Source: Berghia stephanieae (lineage: Eukaryota > Mollusca > Gastropoda > Nudibranchia > Aeolidiidae). From it: DNA of 64,000 nt. This document shows, one piece after another, positions 45,783-57,476 of this stretch. The DNA is taken from contig CM067451.1 of NCBI GenBank assembly GCA_034508935.3, positions 40,307,918 to 40,371,917 on the forward strand, written 5' to 3'. The position numbers and the translations under genes are program-made. The notes beneath the pieces are model-generated. The model saw nothing but the letters and a program-made list of their open reading frames with translations. It did no database searches and was not told the origin of the DNA. Position 1 is the first letter of the stretch; the number at the start of each line of letters is the position of its first letter.

Positions 45783-46310
45783 ATTTATTACAATCCTTTA
45801 TGTAAAAAAGCCAGTCGCTTAATTTTTGTCCAAGGTAAGATGTGTAAGATTGTTTAATTAAACTCAAGTAAACCTTATGTAAGTCTACTGCAGTGTGTAG
45901 TTGTTATAATTCTATGCAGATATCGTAGTGTCGAATTAAGATAACCTATTGCCATGATAGAATATAATTTTCTGATGCAAGGGGCGAAAGAAAACACATG
46001 AAAGAACCAAAACACAACAACCTGTCTGGGAATAATCACAGCGGTTGCGTTGTTAAAACGAATTATCATAGATATCACCGAGTCATGCAGACATAAATTG
46101 GACAAAAGGGGAAGTTATATAATGTAATTAATCTTCTAAATCCTAATACAAACCAATCATAGTATTTTTAAGATGTAATCAAATAAGAATTTATGTGAAT
46201 ATTCGCTTGCCGAGGTGAGAGTCAAAGACGGTTCCAAGAAATAGTGACGTAACTTTTACGTGCTTCCTTACGCATGGAAAGTCAACCAAAGTGTTGAGGG
46301 TTTATTGAAT
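45783..46310. other. No gene seen
   Basis: Intronic DNA of the minus-strand gene with no recognised repeat family. Confidence 0.5.
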
Positions 46311-46311
46311 A

Positions 46312-46600
46312 GGATTCAACAGTCGTGACGTCACTTCCCTCGTAATGACGCATAGTAACTTAGTAACTCGTTCTGAACTATCGGAACAATGGCGGGAGCC
46401 CTTATGAAATACTTCTCCGAGGAGAATAAAAGTGTATCCAGAGGAGAAAAACATTTATAAATCTGATCATGTTTAGACTTTTATACATTCTGGAGTTTTA
46501 ACCTCACGTGAAAAGTTCTGAAGAATACAAATTAACGATTTTCTTTGTTTAAAACCAAGCTGCTAGTTACTGGGCGGGCGTGACAACAGACGATTGAATA
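46312..46600 (+). mobile_element. MITE family 2
   Basis: GGATTCAACAGTCGTGACGT and GACAACAGACGATTGAATAC ends. The flanks read GAATA and ATACTATTG, so no clean target duplication could be set. Confidence 0.75.
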
Positions 46601-47239
46601 CTATTGCCCAGTTATATTATATTTGGCTACATAAAGGAAGGATGGTTTCTGTTTAAGGAAGTTTGAATGTAAGGGTAATAATGGTAATGGTGATATTAGT
46701 ACAGTCATTTGCCAAAGTTCTTAGTAAGTTATTGGAATTCTTTTTTTCATTTTATTCTAAGATTTTAAATCTTCCCTCTCTCTTTCACCATTGCCCCAGA
46801 CGAGACACCATTGCCTATTTACCACCTTAATTTTCCAGTATCCTCCCCTCCCCCCAAACCACCACCACAACCAACCACCAGCTGTCTGTGTTTGATAATC
46901 AATTCATCTCAATAGCTCGGTAATGTTTTCACCCAAGAACTAGCTGGGTGATAGGGAGGCAGTGGACACTTGATTTGACAGATTCTTATAATCATTGTCA
47001 CGTCAAAAAGGCGGAGATGGACGCCACTCTACCCTCGGATGTAAAATTAAAGGGTTGACAAGGGATTCTTTCGCCAACCCTTCAGATGAAGAGTGTTTAT
47101 TTTTCTAAAAGGACTCATTAAACGGGGGGAGGGGGGGGGGTGGGGGGCATATATATTCCCCACCGGAGAGTGTGAAAGAATAATAATAGCTAAAGGTTGG
47201 AAAGAGGGGGAAAACGATAAGAATAGTGAGAGACTCCAG
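46601..47239. other. No gene seen
   Basis: Contains a G-rich run at 47124-47147. Otherwise unremarkable. Confidence 0.5.
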
Positions 47240-47501
47240 AACCCTCTCCTTACCACCTATTGGAAAATCGTCACATTTTTTACGATGCAACCGTCATTTT
47301 TCTCATCCAGATTTCATTTCTTTTTACTATAGTTATAAAAAACTTGATATTCTGTAATAGAGTTCATATTGTCGAACAATATTATTATGTATAGAATGTG
47401 CTTGTTGCTTTTCTGTTTAAGTAAGAAATGTCTGTTTTTGTTTTGGGTCGGTGTGAAGTTTTGGGGAAAATTCTGAAAATGGCTGGTAAGGAGAGGGTTA
47501 A
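47240..47501 (+). mobile_element. MITE family 4
   Basis: AACCCTCTCCTTACCACC to GGTAAGGAGAGGGTTAA. The left TTAA is reduced to GAA. The interior variant TATAGAATGTGCTTGTTGC is shared with the half copy at 31492. Confidence 0.75.
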
Positions 47502-47555
47502 GACAAATTAAACTCGGTTGTAATTTGTATCTATTTATGACATGACACGTCAATA

Positions 47556-47839
47556 GGGAATGAGATTAGCGGAAGAGAAGCGTCCCTTGATTGGACGTCA
47601 CCGGGGGAGAAGTTATTTGTAAACAAACCAACTAAAAGCCAAGCGCTCCAAATAAAAATTTATTATTCATATTTCTGTACAAAAATGCATATCATAATCA
47701 ATGTTATGCATTTTTGTACAGAAATATGAATAATAGATTTTATATTTAAGCGCTTGGCTTGTAGTTAGTTTGTTTACAAATAACTTCTCCACCGGTGACG
47801 TCCAATCAAGGGACGCTACTCTTCCCTAATCTCATTCCC
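47556..47839. mobile_element. MITE family 3, fold-back element
   Basis: GGGAATGAGATTAGCGGAAG to its inverse, 284 bp, arms nearly identical, TA on both sides (47554-47555 and 47840-47841). Confidence 0.85.
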
Positions 47840-48069
47840 TATATAACATGAATACTTTCACCTGTTGCATGGATGGGAGAATGCACGTAGTGATAAGCCT
47901 TCTCCTGATCCCTTACCGCCGCAGCCGTCCTCCTCAATCCCTATATAACCACCCGATATTCTTTCTCTCAACCCTCCCTTATCTCCTCTCCCTCTTTAAT
48001 CTCACCCATCTATCATCCCTCTCTTTCCTCTTTCCCTGCAACATATATAAAATATTAATAAAATAAAAT

Positions 48070-48251
48070 TCCCTTTATTCATCCCATAGGGAAAATTTAT
48101 TGTCTCTAGGTACTATTCCAAGGAAAGACTGGAATAACCCAGGCGTCATCCGCAATGCAGCGCGCAAGTTGAGCTAGGGTGACTTGCTCAAGGCCACACA
48201 GCGCAGCAGGGGGTGATCGAACTCGGTACCTTTCGGGTTCGAAGCAAAGAT
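48070..48251 (-). mobile_element. SINE 2 (CGGTACGGTCTTTGCTTCG head, ATGAATAAAGGG tail)
   Basis: Inverse copy with tail CCCTTTATTCATCCCATAGG at the left and B-box region GGGTGATCGAACTCGGTACC. Relatives at 59323 and 60074. The head is degenerate tRNA-like. Confidence 0.7.
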
Positions 48252-48558
48252 AGATGCCCCCAATCATCTCTCTCCCTCTCTCTTCCCACTTCAAATCTCC
48301 TCTATCATCCTCCTCCTCCTCCTCCTCCTCCTTCTCTCATCTCTCGTCTCCTCCTCCAAGTTCTTTACCTTTTCATCTCCTTGTAAATCGTACGTGCCTT
48401 AAAGCAGTCATCTCTCTCCCTCTAGCTTCCCACTTCAAATCTCCCCTATCCTCCTCCTTCTCTCATCTCTCGTCTCCTCCAAGTTCTTTACCCTTTCATC
48501 TCCTTGTAAATCGTACGTACCTTCAATGCCATCTACTTTTAGCCACACATGGACTTAC

Positions 48559-48757
48559 CCTCACCAACGCCGTAGGTTATCTTCAGCACCACAGAGGTTC
48601 CAATGCGGTTTTCAGATATTTGTCTTCCATCATAAGGGTCTACATGGACAACTCAACTGTTTCCTTCATCTCTTCTAGGTATTCGATGGGTCTCATTATG
48701 TCAGAGCGCAAAAAGCCTCTGAAGAATATACATGTGGAGCACATTGCAATTTGTTTT
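48559..48757 (-). pseudogene. ZP mosaic gene, ZP middle exon, one base short
   Basis: The borders (GGAAG acceptor, GTAAGT donor) and peptide start IAMCSTCIFFRGFLRSDI match the orphan copy at 30983-31182. It is 199 rather than 200 bp. One G of the GG before TAGACC is missing (near 48643), shifting the frame before the VDPYDGRQ segment. With 200 bp the phases (2 in, 1 out) would fit both neighbours. Either the gene is dead in this haplotype or the base was lost in assembly. Confidence 0.65.
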
Positions 48758-49007
48758 CTTCCTTAGACAAAAGAAACAGTATTAGTTGAACACAGAGAGA
48801 TTAAAATGAACAACCTCAAGTAAGAAGGCGACAACTTCTAAATCAAACAGATTTAGATATATTTTTTTTAAAAAACGAGAATTTGAAAGTAGAATTAAAC
48901 ATAACTAACTGTTTAATTTAAATGAACAAAAGTGCTTGATATTTGCATGCTTCGAATTGTGTTTCTGTTTACTCCTTTTTGTTTAAACTTGTTCAGTTTT
49001 TTTTTTC

Positions 49008-49127
49008 ATAATAATAATAATAATAATAATGCTGAAAACTTATATAGCGCTATAACTCCGAGACACCAGACTCTAAGCGCTTGAATTGCAAATTACTTTG
49101 GTTGAAACATACTCATTTACATACACA

Positions 49128-49164
<37 letters not shown>

Positions 49165-52022
49165 ACACAACACAACACAAACACAAACCAAACCTATCTT
49201 GCTTCTCATACCATCTACTAAAATCGAAACAATTATGTTTTAAGCGAACGTTTAAAATAGACAAAGATTCTTTTTCACGAATGCTCTGCGGTAAGGCGTT
49301 CCAAATAGAGGGTCCGAAATGAGAAAAGGATCTCATTCCAGCATTTTTCCGAATTCGAGGGACAACTAGTTTTGTGGAATCACTGGCCGAACGTAAGGGG
49401 TGGGGTTTGAATATCTTTCAATTAGTTCTGAAATGTAGGAAGGGGCAGTACCTTCAAGAGAACGATACACTAAAACACAAGCTTTAAATTTAATCCTTTT
49501 CTGAACAGGCAGCCATAGCAGGTCATGAAGTAGAGGTCCGGCAGAGTCGCACTTACGCTTCATGAATACTAGTCTGGCAGCGCTGTTTTGGACAATCTGA
49601 AGACGTTTCAGATTGTATTGCGAAACGCCAAACAACAGAGCATTACAATAATCCAATTTCGATAGTACGAGGGAAACAACCAGGTGCTTGGTCACATCCT
49701 CAGATATGAACCGTCAAATGGAAGCAATCTTTTGTAGTTGGAAAAAGAGAGATCTAACCAAATTATTAACCTGATGCTCCATCGACAGTCCAGAGTCTAG
49801 GAATGTGCCAAGGTTTTTCACTTTGTCAACAATTTGAATGGAGGCATCCCCCAACTTCAAATCTGTTTCACTTTTCCACTTCCTGTTCCCCACATACAGC
49901 ACCTCCGTCTTATCATCATTCAGTTTCAGTCTGTTCTCATTCATCCATTTCTTAACACTTTGGATACAATTTTTACTATTGGCTGATACTTCTTGTAAAT
50001 TTCTCGTATTGGAAACGCATTACAATTGCGTATCATCAGCGTATTGATGGTAAGACAGACCGAAACTTCTGATGATTTTAGACAGAGGGCCAACGTACAA
50101 AACAAAAAGAACGGGTCCAAGTACTGAACCCTGGGGAACCCCACAATCAAGAAAGATTTCCTCAGATCTATATTCATCCACCGTAATAATCTGTTTACGA
50201 TTAAACAAATATGACATAAACCAATCAAGCGCTGCACCAGACTCGCCATAAGTAATTTCAAGACGTTTGAGAAGAAGATTGTGATCAATAGTATCAAAAG
50301 CAGACGATAGGTCAAGCAAATTCAGCAAAGAACATGAATCATTGTCTATAACAGAGAGGAGATCATTAACAACCCTATCAAGTGCGGTTTCCGTCGAATG
50401 ATGTTGCCTATAAGCAGACTGAAATTTTTCTTCAAGACAATTATTTTTAAGATGAGACAGTAATTGTTTCAAAACAAGCTTTTCTAAAATCTTAGAGAGA
50501 AAAGGAAAATTAGAGACAGGGCGATAGTTTTTTAAGTTCTCTTTATCGAGATCAGGTTTTTTCAAAAGGGGTTTGACATGAGCAACTTTGTAAATGTCTG
50601 GTACAGCACCTGACTACAACGAATTATTAACAATACATGTAAATGGTGTTAAAATTACATCAATGCATTTTTTTAGAATGGCAGTATTTACGGGGTCTAA
50701 ATCACAACTTTTAGTCGGAGACGACATAATGCAATCACATAAGTCAGCTTCAGTAATCTTTGAAAAATGTGTTAATGAATCATCAAATGTTGTATGGATC
50801 GATTCAGACGAGAGTTCTTTCCTGATGGTATCCGTTTTTTCTTTAAAATATTGACCAAAGCGAGTTGGTAGATCTGCACGATCGTTTAAAGATGGGAGAG
50901 CTGATTGCGTCTGTTGTCCCAGCAGTTCCTTGGTCAAGGCAAAGAATTGTCTCAAACGTCCCACGTTTTTGAGGCTTTCTTCATAGAATTTCTTTTTGGC
51001 CCTGAAATTGACGGCTTTTGCATCATTTCTAGCCGCGATGTACCGCTTCTTATCGACAGCATCTCTAGACTTGAGCCATTTGCTTTCTGCCCGCCTCCTG
51101 GCTAATCCATTCAATTTTATTTCGGTATTATACCAGGGTGCTTGACGTCTCACTTTTACTGCTCTAGTTATTAAGGGAGCATGCTTGTCCACCGTACCAA
51201 CAATTGACTCGTGGAGACCATTCGCATCATGTTTATTTTTAACGTATGGTCAAGGTCTTGTTTAAAAATGTTCATGTTTATATTCTTCAAATTACGAGAT
51301 GTTATCATCTTTTTTACTTCATGCTTCATTGGAAATAAAACGCAAAACACAATCAAATGATGGTCAGAGATTAATTTATCAATATTTGAGACAGGTGAAG
51401 AGAGAGAATGTTCAATGTCTGTAATGACATGATCTATTGTGTGGCCATGGTTGTTTGTAGGACCGCTTACAAGTTGAATATAGTTCTTTGTGTCAATAAT
51501 CTCCCGAAATACTTTCGATTCATTTTTGTTTCCGAAATAATCAATGTTAAAATCACCCATAAAAATATTATGCCTTTTGTTAATGGATTGCAAAGACATA
51601 AATTCTCCGAACTCAGATAAAAAATCAATTGTTGATATTTTCTTTTGTTGGCTTGGTGGTGGGCGGTAGACACAGTGAAACGACTTTTTAAAATTATTTT
51701 CATGAATGGCAAATCCAGCGTATTCAAAACTTCTAAAATTATCATGGTGGAATGATATCTTGTCAAAGAGTGACAAGTTGTAAATAATTGCAATTCCACC
51801 TCCTTTCCTCCCAATGCGTGGAAATGATTTAATACAAAAGCCTTCGGGTGTAATTGCTTTCATAATTGGATCATAATATGAATGATTAAGCCATGTTTCC
51901 AAGATGACAAAAAAAGTAATTTTATGATCTTCAATAATGTCGATTATGTCTTGAGTTTTATTACGACACGATCTAACATTTAGTAATCCAATTTTTAAAC
52001 TGGTATGATCACTACGTGCAGG

Positions 52023-52068
<46 letters not shown>

Positions 52069-52330
52069 GGTTGTTGCTCAAGACGGTGCTGTTGCTGCGA
52101 GTTGTTGTCATGGTGGTCGTTAATTTCATACTGTCACGGACAGTGTTGACATTTGACAAGGAACGTTGAGGAGTATTCATTGAAGTGATTAGATTGGATG
52201 GGGACGAATGTTGATAAATTGAAGCGAGGATCGAGGTCGTAGGGGGAGCGGGCGTGGGGTTGGCCGATGACCAATGACGGTGGTTATAGGGCGTTGTTTT
52301 CGTCTACCCCCTCTGAGTCTGTTCATAAAA
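49008..52330 (-). mobile_element. CR1/L2-type LINE with endonuclease and reverse transcriptase, several breaks
   Basis: The endonuclease frame (51171 to about 52070) starts after a poly-Gln (CAA)n stretch and has IGLLNVRSCRNKTQDI, ETWLNHSYYD, RKGGGIAIIYN, FMGDFNIDYF and SDHHLIVF. Reverse-transcriptase parts follow: KNYRPVSNFPFLSKILEK, FQSAYRQHHSTETAL, LLDLSSAFDTIDH, CGVPQGSVLGP, YADDTQL, LSKLDYCNALL and FGPSIWNALPQSIRE. Breaks seen: a frameshift near 51180, TAG near 50613, TAA directly after YADDTQL near 50022, and at least two more towards the 3' end, one near a (CA)n insertion at 49127-49165. The 3' end has AGCGCTATATAAG and an (ATT)n tail. It lies in an intron of the ZP gene in the same orientation. 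The 5' limit is approximate. Confidence 0.9.
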
Positions 52331-52854
52331 TTAGTATTATAAATAGATCGATGTACACATTAGTTGTTAAAAGTTGTAAAATATAGCACAGTGAATAAAG
52401 TTTCCAATATGGATGTAAAGAAATAGCAGTTTAAAACTATGTTCGACTTTGGAAATACATACTTAAATTTTAAAATTTTAGAAAAATCCTCTGTTAGAAA
52501 TCGTTAAAATGTATATCAATAAAACCACAAGACTATCACAAATCAGATGGTAATAAAATCCAGGCGAAATGTCAGATATAAATCACTCAAAACACGTAAA
52601 TGGTCAGGCGTGTTACAATTCAATTCATATTGTTGAGATCTATGTCTAAAAATATCATTAATTTCTTAGCTATTAAAATATTCATAACATTCATGAAAGT
52701 TCGTGTCTTTTCAATATTTATATTCTATTGCGCTTTGTTAGAATTATGTTGTACAGTGCAAGTCCATTAAAAGAAAAAAAAAGAATTCACAATTACATAT
52801 TAAAAGAAAGTCATGAATAAATGCAAAGTTAACCAAACGTAATGATTGCTTAAC
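52331..52854. other. No gene seen
   Basis: AT-rich intronic DNA between the LINE and the next ZP exon. Confidence 0.5.
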
Positions 52855-53005
52855 CTCTCTCGTTTGATCTCCATCTCTCCAGTCACATGAAAGTTATCAG
52901 CTTCTTCGAAGTCAACTCAACATTAACTTCTTGATCATTTCTTGACACTATGCCTCCTTTTTCCTGAATCCGAACACTCCATTCAATGTTGCCATTCCGT
53001 GCAAC
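52855..53005 (-). pseudogene. ZP mosaic gene, ZP-N exon, one base short
   Basis: ATATTTACAG acceptor and GTTAAG donor. It encodes VARNGNIEWSVRIQEKGGIV then SRNDQEVNVE and, one frame over, FEEADNFHVTGEMEIKRER. The frame change falls at plus-strand 52914-52915, where one base appears missing. Restoring the length to 152 bp would give phase 2 at the donor, which the next exon requires. The W-S-V-R-I pattern and following acidic strand fit the part of a ZP domain after the ZP-N cysteines. Confidence 0.6.
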
Positions 53006-53073
53006 CTGTAAATATGGCACCATTTCACATACGTATGAAGTAAGTATTAATATTTTTTTTAAAGAATAAAATA

Positions 53074-53217
53074 GGGAATGAGATTAGTGGAAGAGTAGTG
53101 TCCCTTGATTGGACGTCACCCATAGTCTGTGACGTCACCGGCGGAAAAGTTATTAGAGAGAGAACGTCATGTTGGTTGTGCGCATGCGGACAATACTCTT
53201 CAGCTAATCTCATTCCC
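53074..53217. mobile_element. MITE family 3, short variant
   Basis: It has the same GGGAATGAGATTAG ends and GATTGGACGTCACC as the fold-back elements but a different centre (TTGGTTGTGCGCATGCGGAC). 144 bp with TA on both sides. Confidence 0.75.
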
Positions 53218-53219
53218 TA

Positions 53220-53874
53220 TAGGAGAGGGGAAAATGTATGATTCTTGAAATCCTGCGTTAAGAATATCAAACGAGTTCACAAATTTGCTGCGCGTTATTG
53301 GGAGCGCGAATTTGGAAAAAAATTGAATATTTCAAACGCCTGATTTCAATGATCTTTTAATTATAACACTTAAATGACCTGATTTTATCGAGATGTACGT
53401 TTTTATTTCTTACAATGATTGTTTCTTGAATTGAACAATTTGACATTAAGAATTAGCATTTAGGTTAGCATATTTTTTTAAAAAACGTCATAAGCTATTA
53501 TAATTAAAACTGGATGCGTACTGGAGGAAAATAATTCTCAAATCCTACGGTTTTTTTTACAAAGATAATTAGTAGATGAGCTGTCTTGCCAGTGGATATC
53601 TTTATCTCTTTGAAAGTTTTAGCCCATATTTTTCTCTTGTTTTCCATTCATTTTTTCTCCCCTTGATTTTAAGGAATTCGTTTTTGTTTTTCGTTTTTGT
53701 TTTGTTATTATTACATCTTGCCCCAATCAAAATAAGCTTCAATTCCCTTCTATTTTCACGTGAAAATTTGTAATTTCTTGTTAGTAGGGTGCTCTTTATG
53801 TCTTACACTATCTATTCTTCATATAAATTACATTTATAAACCATCTAGACTTTTTCTTAGATCTTTTGTCAATG
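53220..53874. other. No gene seen
   Basis: AT-rich; a 65-codon hydrophobic plus-strand frame (53576-53773) looks like chance T-rich sequence. Confidence 0.5.
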
Positions 53875-54046
53875 TCTAAAATTTGCACCGTTAAAGAGGG
53901 TTGACCAGGCAAAACATTTTTTTTAGAACATGCAGTTTTGATTTGGAGTGTAGGCTTTTATTTCTTTGAATGTATCACTCAGATCAGTGAAAGTACGATC
54001 AGTCTGGTCGATTCTTAATTTTACTTCATTGTTGATCCTTTCAATT

Positions 54047-54318
54047 GGATTCAATAGTCTGATGTCACTTCCGACCAGCTTGGTTCTAAACGAAGAAAAT
54101 CAGTACTTTTTATTCTTCAAGTTGGCTAGAAATTTTTCATATGTCATGTAATCAGAATGTATCAAAGTCAAAACATAATCGGATTTATAATGTTTTTTCT
54201 CCTCTGGATACACTTTAATGCTCGTCGGAGAAGAATTTCATAAGGGCGTCCGCCATTGTTCCGATAGTTTAGAACCAGTTACTAAGTTACAAGGGAAGTG
54301 ATGTCACGACTGTTGGTG
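54047..54318 (-). mobile_element. MITE family 2
   Basis: Same insertion point as the 31832 copy (after CAATT), so it predates the segmental duplication; it lacks the segment near the CAACAACCAGC of its partner. Confidence 0.75.
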
Positions 54319-54457
54319 CCTATTTTGGACTCTACAAAGCCTGGTACATATTCTCAATCTTAATAAACTTGTGAAGGAAATTGTCTGGCTTACATTTTGG
54401 AATAAGGAACTTAGTTTTGCGTCGGAATTAATTTAACACCCCTCAACGCTAGTGAGG

Positions 54458-54792
54458 GGGTCTCGATAGCTCAGTTGATAGAGCACTCGCTTCACACGTA
54501 AAGTGACCAAGATCAATCCCGGGTGCAGTTATTGAGATCTTTTCTGACCATCCTGTCCACCCAGCAGTGAATGGGTAGCTGAGTTTGGCGGAACTTATTT
54601 TTTCCATTGACTGAGGGTTATATCCTAAGGTTAGAAATCAATTGCTATTGTCCGTTTCACGTTATAGAAAACGGGATAAACTCCAGCTCAATGGACCTAA
54701 TGGCTAGCTACCTGGATAGTTTAGATATTGTAATATTGGGCCTTTAAAGAGCCCTTTGGCACTGCTCGTCGTAAAAGGCTTTTCAATAAATT
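54458..54792 (+). mobile_element. SINE 3
   Basis: GGTCTCGATAGCTCAGTTGA head; partner of 32309. Its A-box is better preserved than in the partner. Confidence 0.8.
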
Positions 54793-55372
54793 AAAACTAT
54801 ATTAGATAACTGAAAACCTAGTAATTGGAATCATATATTTTTAGCAATACAGACAAAGAGGGATGATTAATCGCCGGTGCTCAAGATTTAAAAAATTGGC
54901 GTTCCTAAGGGTGATGTCTTAGGTCTTGCTATTTAATCATTTCATTTCGTAATTTAAGACCGTGTGATCATCATCTTTTTCGCAACAGCAAAGGGAGAAC
55001 AGAAAATTAAAAGACTGAACCTTATCATATTTCCCATCTCCAACTATGTGGATTTCTCTAACATTTAAGCTGCGATCTAGCTTTGCTGTTACTGAATCAG
55101 TCATCTCTTTTTGCTATATTTAGATGGTATGTAGAAAGAATAAATGGAGCATCAAATCAAACAAAAATCAAACAAATTAAAGTTGAAAAAAACTGGATAA
55201 GCAATCTTCATTATACACCATATGTTTAATTACACGGTTTTTGTAGTGTCATCTCATAAGACACGCTTGCATTTTAAACATATTTCCATATTCTCATATT
55301 TAAATGTATTTGACAATATGTTAGAGTAATTTTTTTCATAATGTGTATTCCATGCCATAATATTTTGCCCAG

Positions 55373-55513
55373 GTTACTCATTTTACACCTGAGTATGGTG
55401 AGAGAATGTGAGTAAAGAGACTTTTCCAAGGACTCGACTATGCGTCGAGCGAGGCTCGAACCCATGACCATCCCGATCCGAAAGCGAGTGTCATACCACA
55501 AGACCACATAGCC
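55373..55513 (-). mobile_element. SINE 1, 5' half
   Basis: Head CGGCTATGTGGTCTTGTGGT (inverse) and CTCACATTCTCTCACCATAC body. Same truncation as 33250. Confidence 0.75.
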
Positions 55514-55683
55514 GAACGTTACTTAAGATGATATGATACGACAGAAAGTAATCATATTGTCTAATATTAAAACAAGAGGGATCGAAATGGCCGAGTGGCC
55601 GAGGGTCCACTTTAGGCACTTTAGTTTTTTTTCTTCGTTGGGTAAGATTATTACCCCCCCCCCTCAAAGTTGCTCACTTTGGA

Positions 55684-55868
55684 CAACATGGGTGATTCCT
55701 GTTGACATCAGACATCTTGTTTGATGAATTATCTATATTCCTTCGTGGAATGCCTAGGCGACGGTATCGCAATGTGACAACATGGGTGATTCCTGTTGAC
55801 ATCAGACATCTTGTTTGATGAATTATCTATATTCCTTCGTGGAATGCCTAGTCGACGATATCGTATGA
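55684..55868. repeat. Two tandem copies of a 92-bp unit
   Basis: Same pair as at 33602-33785. Both copies here share CATCAGACATC where the partner has CAGGCATC, so the units have been homogenised within each segment. Confidence 0.9.
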
Positions 55869-55915
55869 TGTCGTGGCGGAAGGACATATTATTATTATTT
55901 TTTTTTTTGATACAC

Positions 55916-56156
55916 ATTGATCAGACACATAAACGAAACGCCCACTAATTGGTCCAGGAGGTCTGATGTCATGTCAAGAGAGACGGTACTACGAAAGTTT
56001 ACTTTTCCTGCACAGCTTCCATTACGAATTTTGCGTTTTGTATCATCGTCGACATAGACCTTAATAGTGACAATGTCAAGAAGTGAGTCAATATGGATTC
56101 TGGTATTGTTGCACCACGGTACCCAATGCCCATCCTGATCCACCGGACGGATAATC
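55916..56156 (-). CDS. ZP mosaic gene, exon leading into ZP-N
   Basis: TTTTTCAACAG acceptor and GTGTATC donor, 241 bp (phase 2 in, 0 out). It encodes IIRPVDQDGHWVPWCNNTRI, IVTIKVYVDDDTKRKIRNGS, CAGKVNFRSTVSLDMTSDLL and VGVSFMCLIN. Three cysteines and alternating strands fit a ZP-N fold or an Ig-like fold. Because it runs directly into the WSVRIQ exon, I favour ZP-N. The previous exon supplies GA of the first Glu codon. The duplicated copy at 33829-34070 has a stop. Confidence 0.7.
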
Positions 56157-56183
56157 CTGTTGAAAAAGCCAAAGTATCTTTAA

Positions 56184-56416
56184 CTCACTCAACCCTAGAG
56201 ATTTTTGCTACCTTTCAAAATTGGAAGAAATGCATTAAACATGAGCATGTACATAGATAAGTTTTATTCATATCAACTACCATTGACATGTAAAAACTCA
56301 AAACATTAGCTTTGATACTACGCCTATAATTTGTCTCAGCAAAATGTAATAAATAGGCATAGGGTAAATGTAATCCAGGTAAACTACGGATATAGTCGGT
56401 GTTAGGGTTGAATGAG
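56184..56416 (-). mobile_element. MITE family 5 with perfect TTAA target duplication
   Basis: TTAA at 56180-56183 and 56417-56420 bound CTCACTCAACCCTA and its inverse. The partner segment has a single TTAA at about 34092-34095 with matching flanks (AAAGTA before, CCCAGTACTACGA after). This identifies the element's exact ends and its TTAA specificity. Confidence 0.85.
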
Positions 56417-56832
56417 TTAATCTGACCAACCCAGTACTACGAAAGATTCTTAGAATTACGAATTTTTGGCTCCAGCTACAGAGTTGAGTTGCATTCGCCT
56501 CTTTGACTCAATAAATCTTGTTGAAAAGGAGAATTTAGTTCCTTCGATAATATATTCAGGACTTTGGAGAATTTATGGACCATGGTGATTCTAAATTATT
56601 GATTTGTAAAGCTATTTATATATACTTTTTTCATTTTTCCCCCTTGGAAAGGACGTTTTTTTCTGATTTAACACTTAATTGATTTATCAGTCTTGTCTTG
56701 TTATAGATTCTGACCAACTTTTTTCCCACAGTCTATTTTGTAAATCTACATGTAGATTTAGATTTGATTTTCCACCTTGGATATATTATGAGTAAAGAGA
56801 ATATTCATTACAAAATATATTTTTTTTAAAAA

Positions 56833-57137
56833 GCTTGAGATTTTATATCGTGCAATATCCACTAAGCGTGCTCAAAGCGCTTTACAAAGGGTTCCTGACC
56901 AACAGCAACATGACATATATGGAACGAGACAGCATGCCAAGAATGTTAGGCGATATTACGATTTTTTTTCCGAAGAAACAACGCTGTTAAAGGCCAAATA
57001 CTCATTTTACACTTGATTACGGTATGAAAATGTGAGTAAAGAGCCTTTTCCACGGACTCAATTATGCACCGAACGAGGCTCGAACCCAGGGCCTTCCGAT
57101 CTGAAATCGAGAGTCATACCACACGACCACATAGCCG
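56833..57137 (-). mobile_element. SINE 1
   Basis: Inverse, full length, with CAGCATGCCAAGAATGTTAGG in the middle; the tail is TCGTGCAATATCC at the left. Confidence 0.8.
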
Positions 57138-57289
57138 CATCTTAAAAACTCTTGCCATTAGTTCTATTCTGCAACTTCAGCTACATGTTAAGCAATATTG
57201 ATAGATATTGATGATGGTCGATTATGTAAATAAAAATAAAAATGACGCTTTAATAAACGACAATTGCACTCAACGAATCATTAATACCA

Positions 57290-57463
57290 ACGTGAACATA
57301 TTCGCAGGTCTGAAATCCGAAAGGAATTATGGGCCTGGTTTAACATTGTTGTCATCGACAATATTTTTTGTCATTAAAAAAAAAAATGAAATTTCTATTA
57401 CAACGACAAGACCACAATGAATTGGGTTATCAGACCTGCAAATAAGTGCACGTCGATTAGTAC
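57290..57463 (+). mobile_element. MITE family 6
   Basis: ATTCGCAGGTCTGAAATCCG and GGGTTATCAGACCTGCAAAT inverted ends; complete, uninterrupted. Confidence 0.65.
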
Positions 57464-57476
57464 TAATAAAAAAAGT

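Noticed and set aside
49073-49336. 87-codon frame with a poly-Cys-Val stretch as a separate gene
   Set aside because: It is the C-terminal end of the LINE ORF2 (FGPSIWNALPQSIRE) running into a CA repeat.
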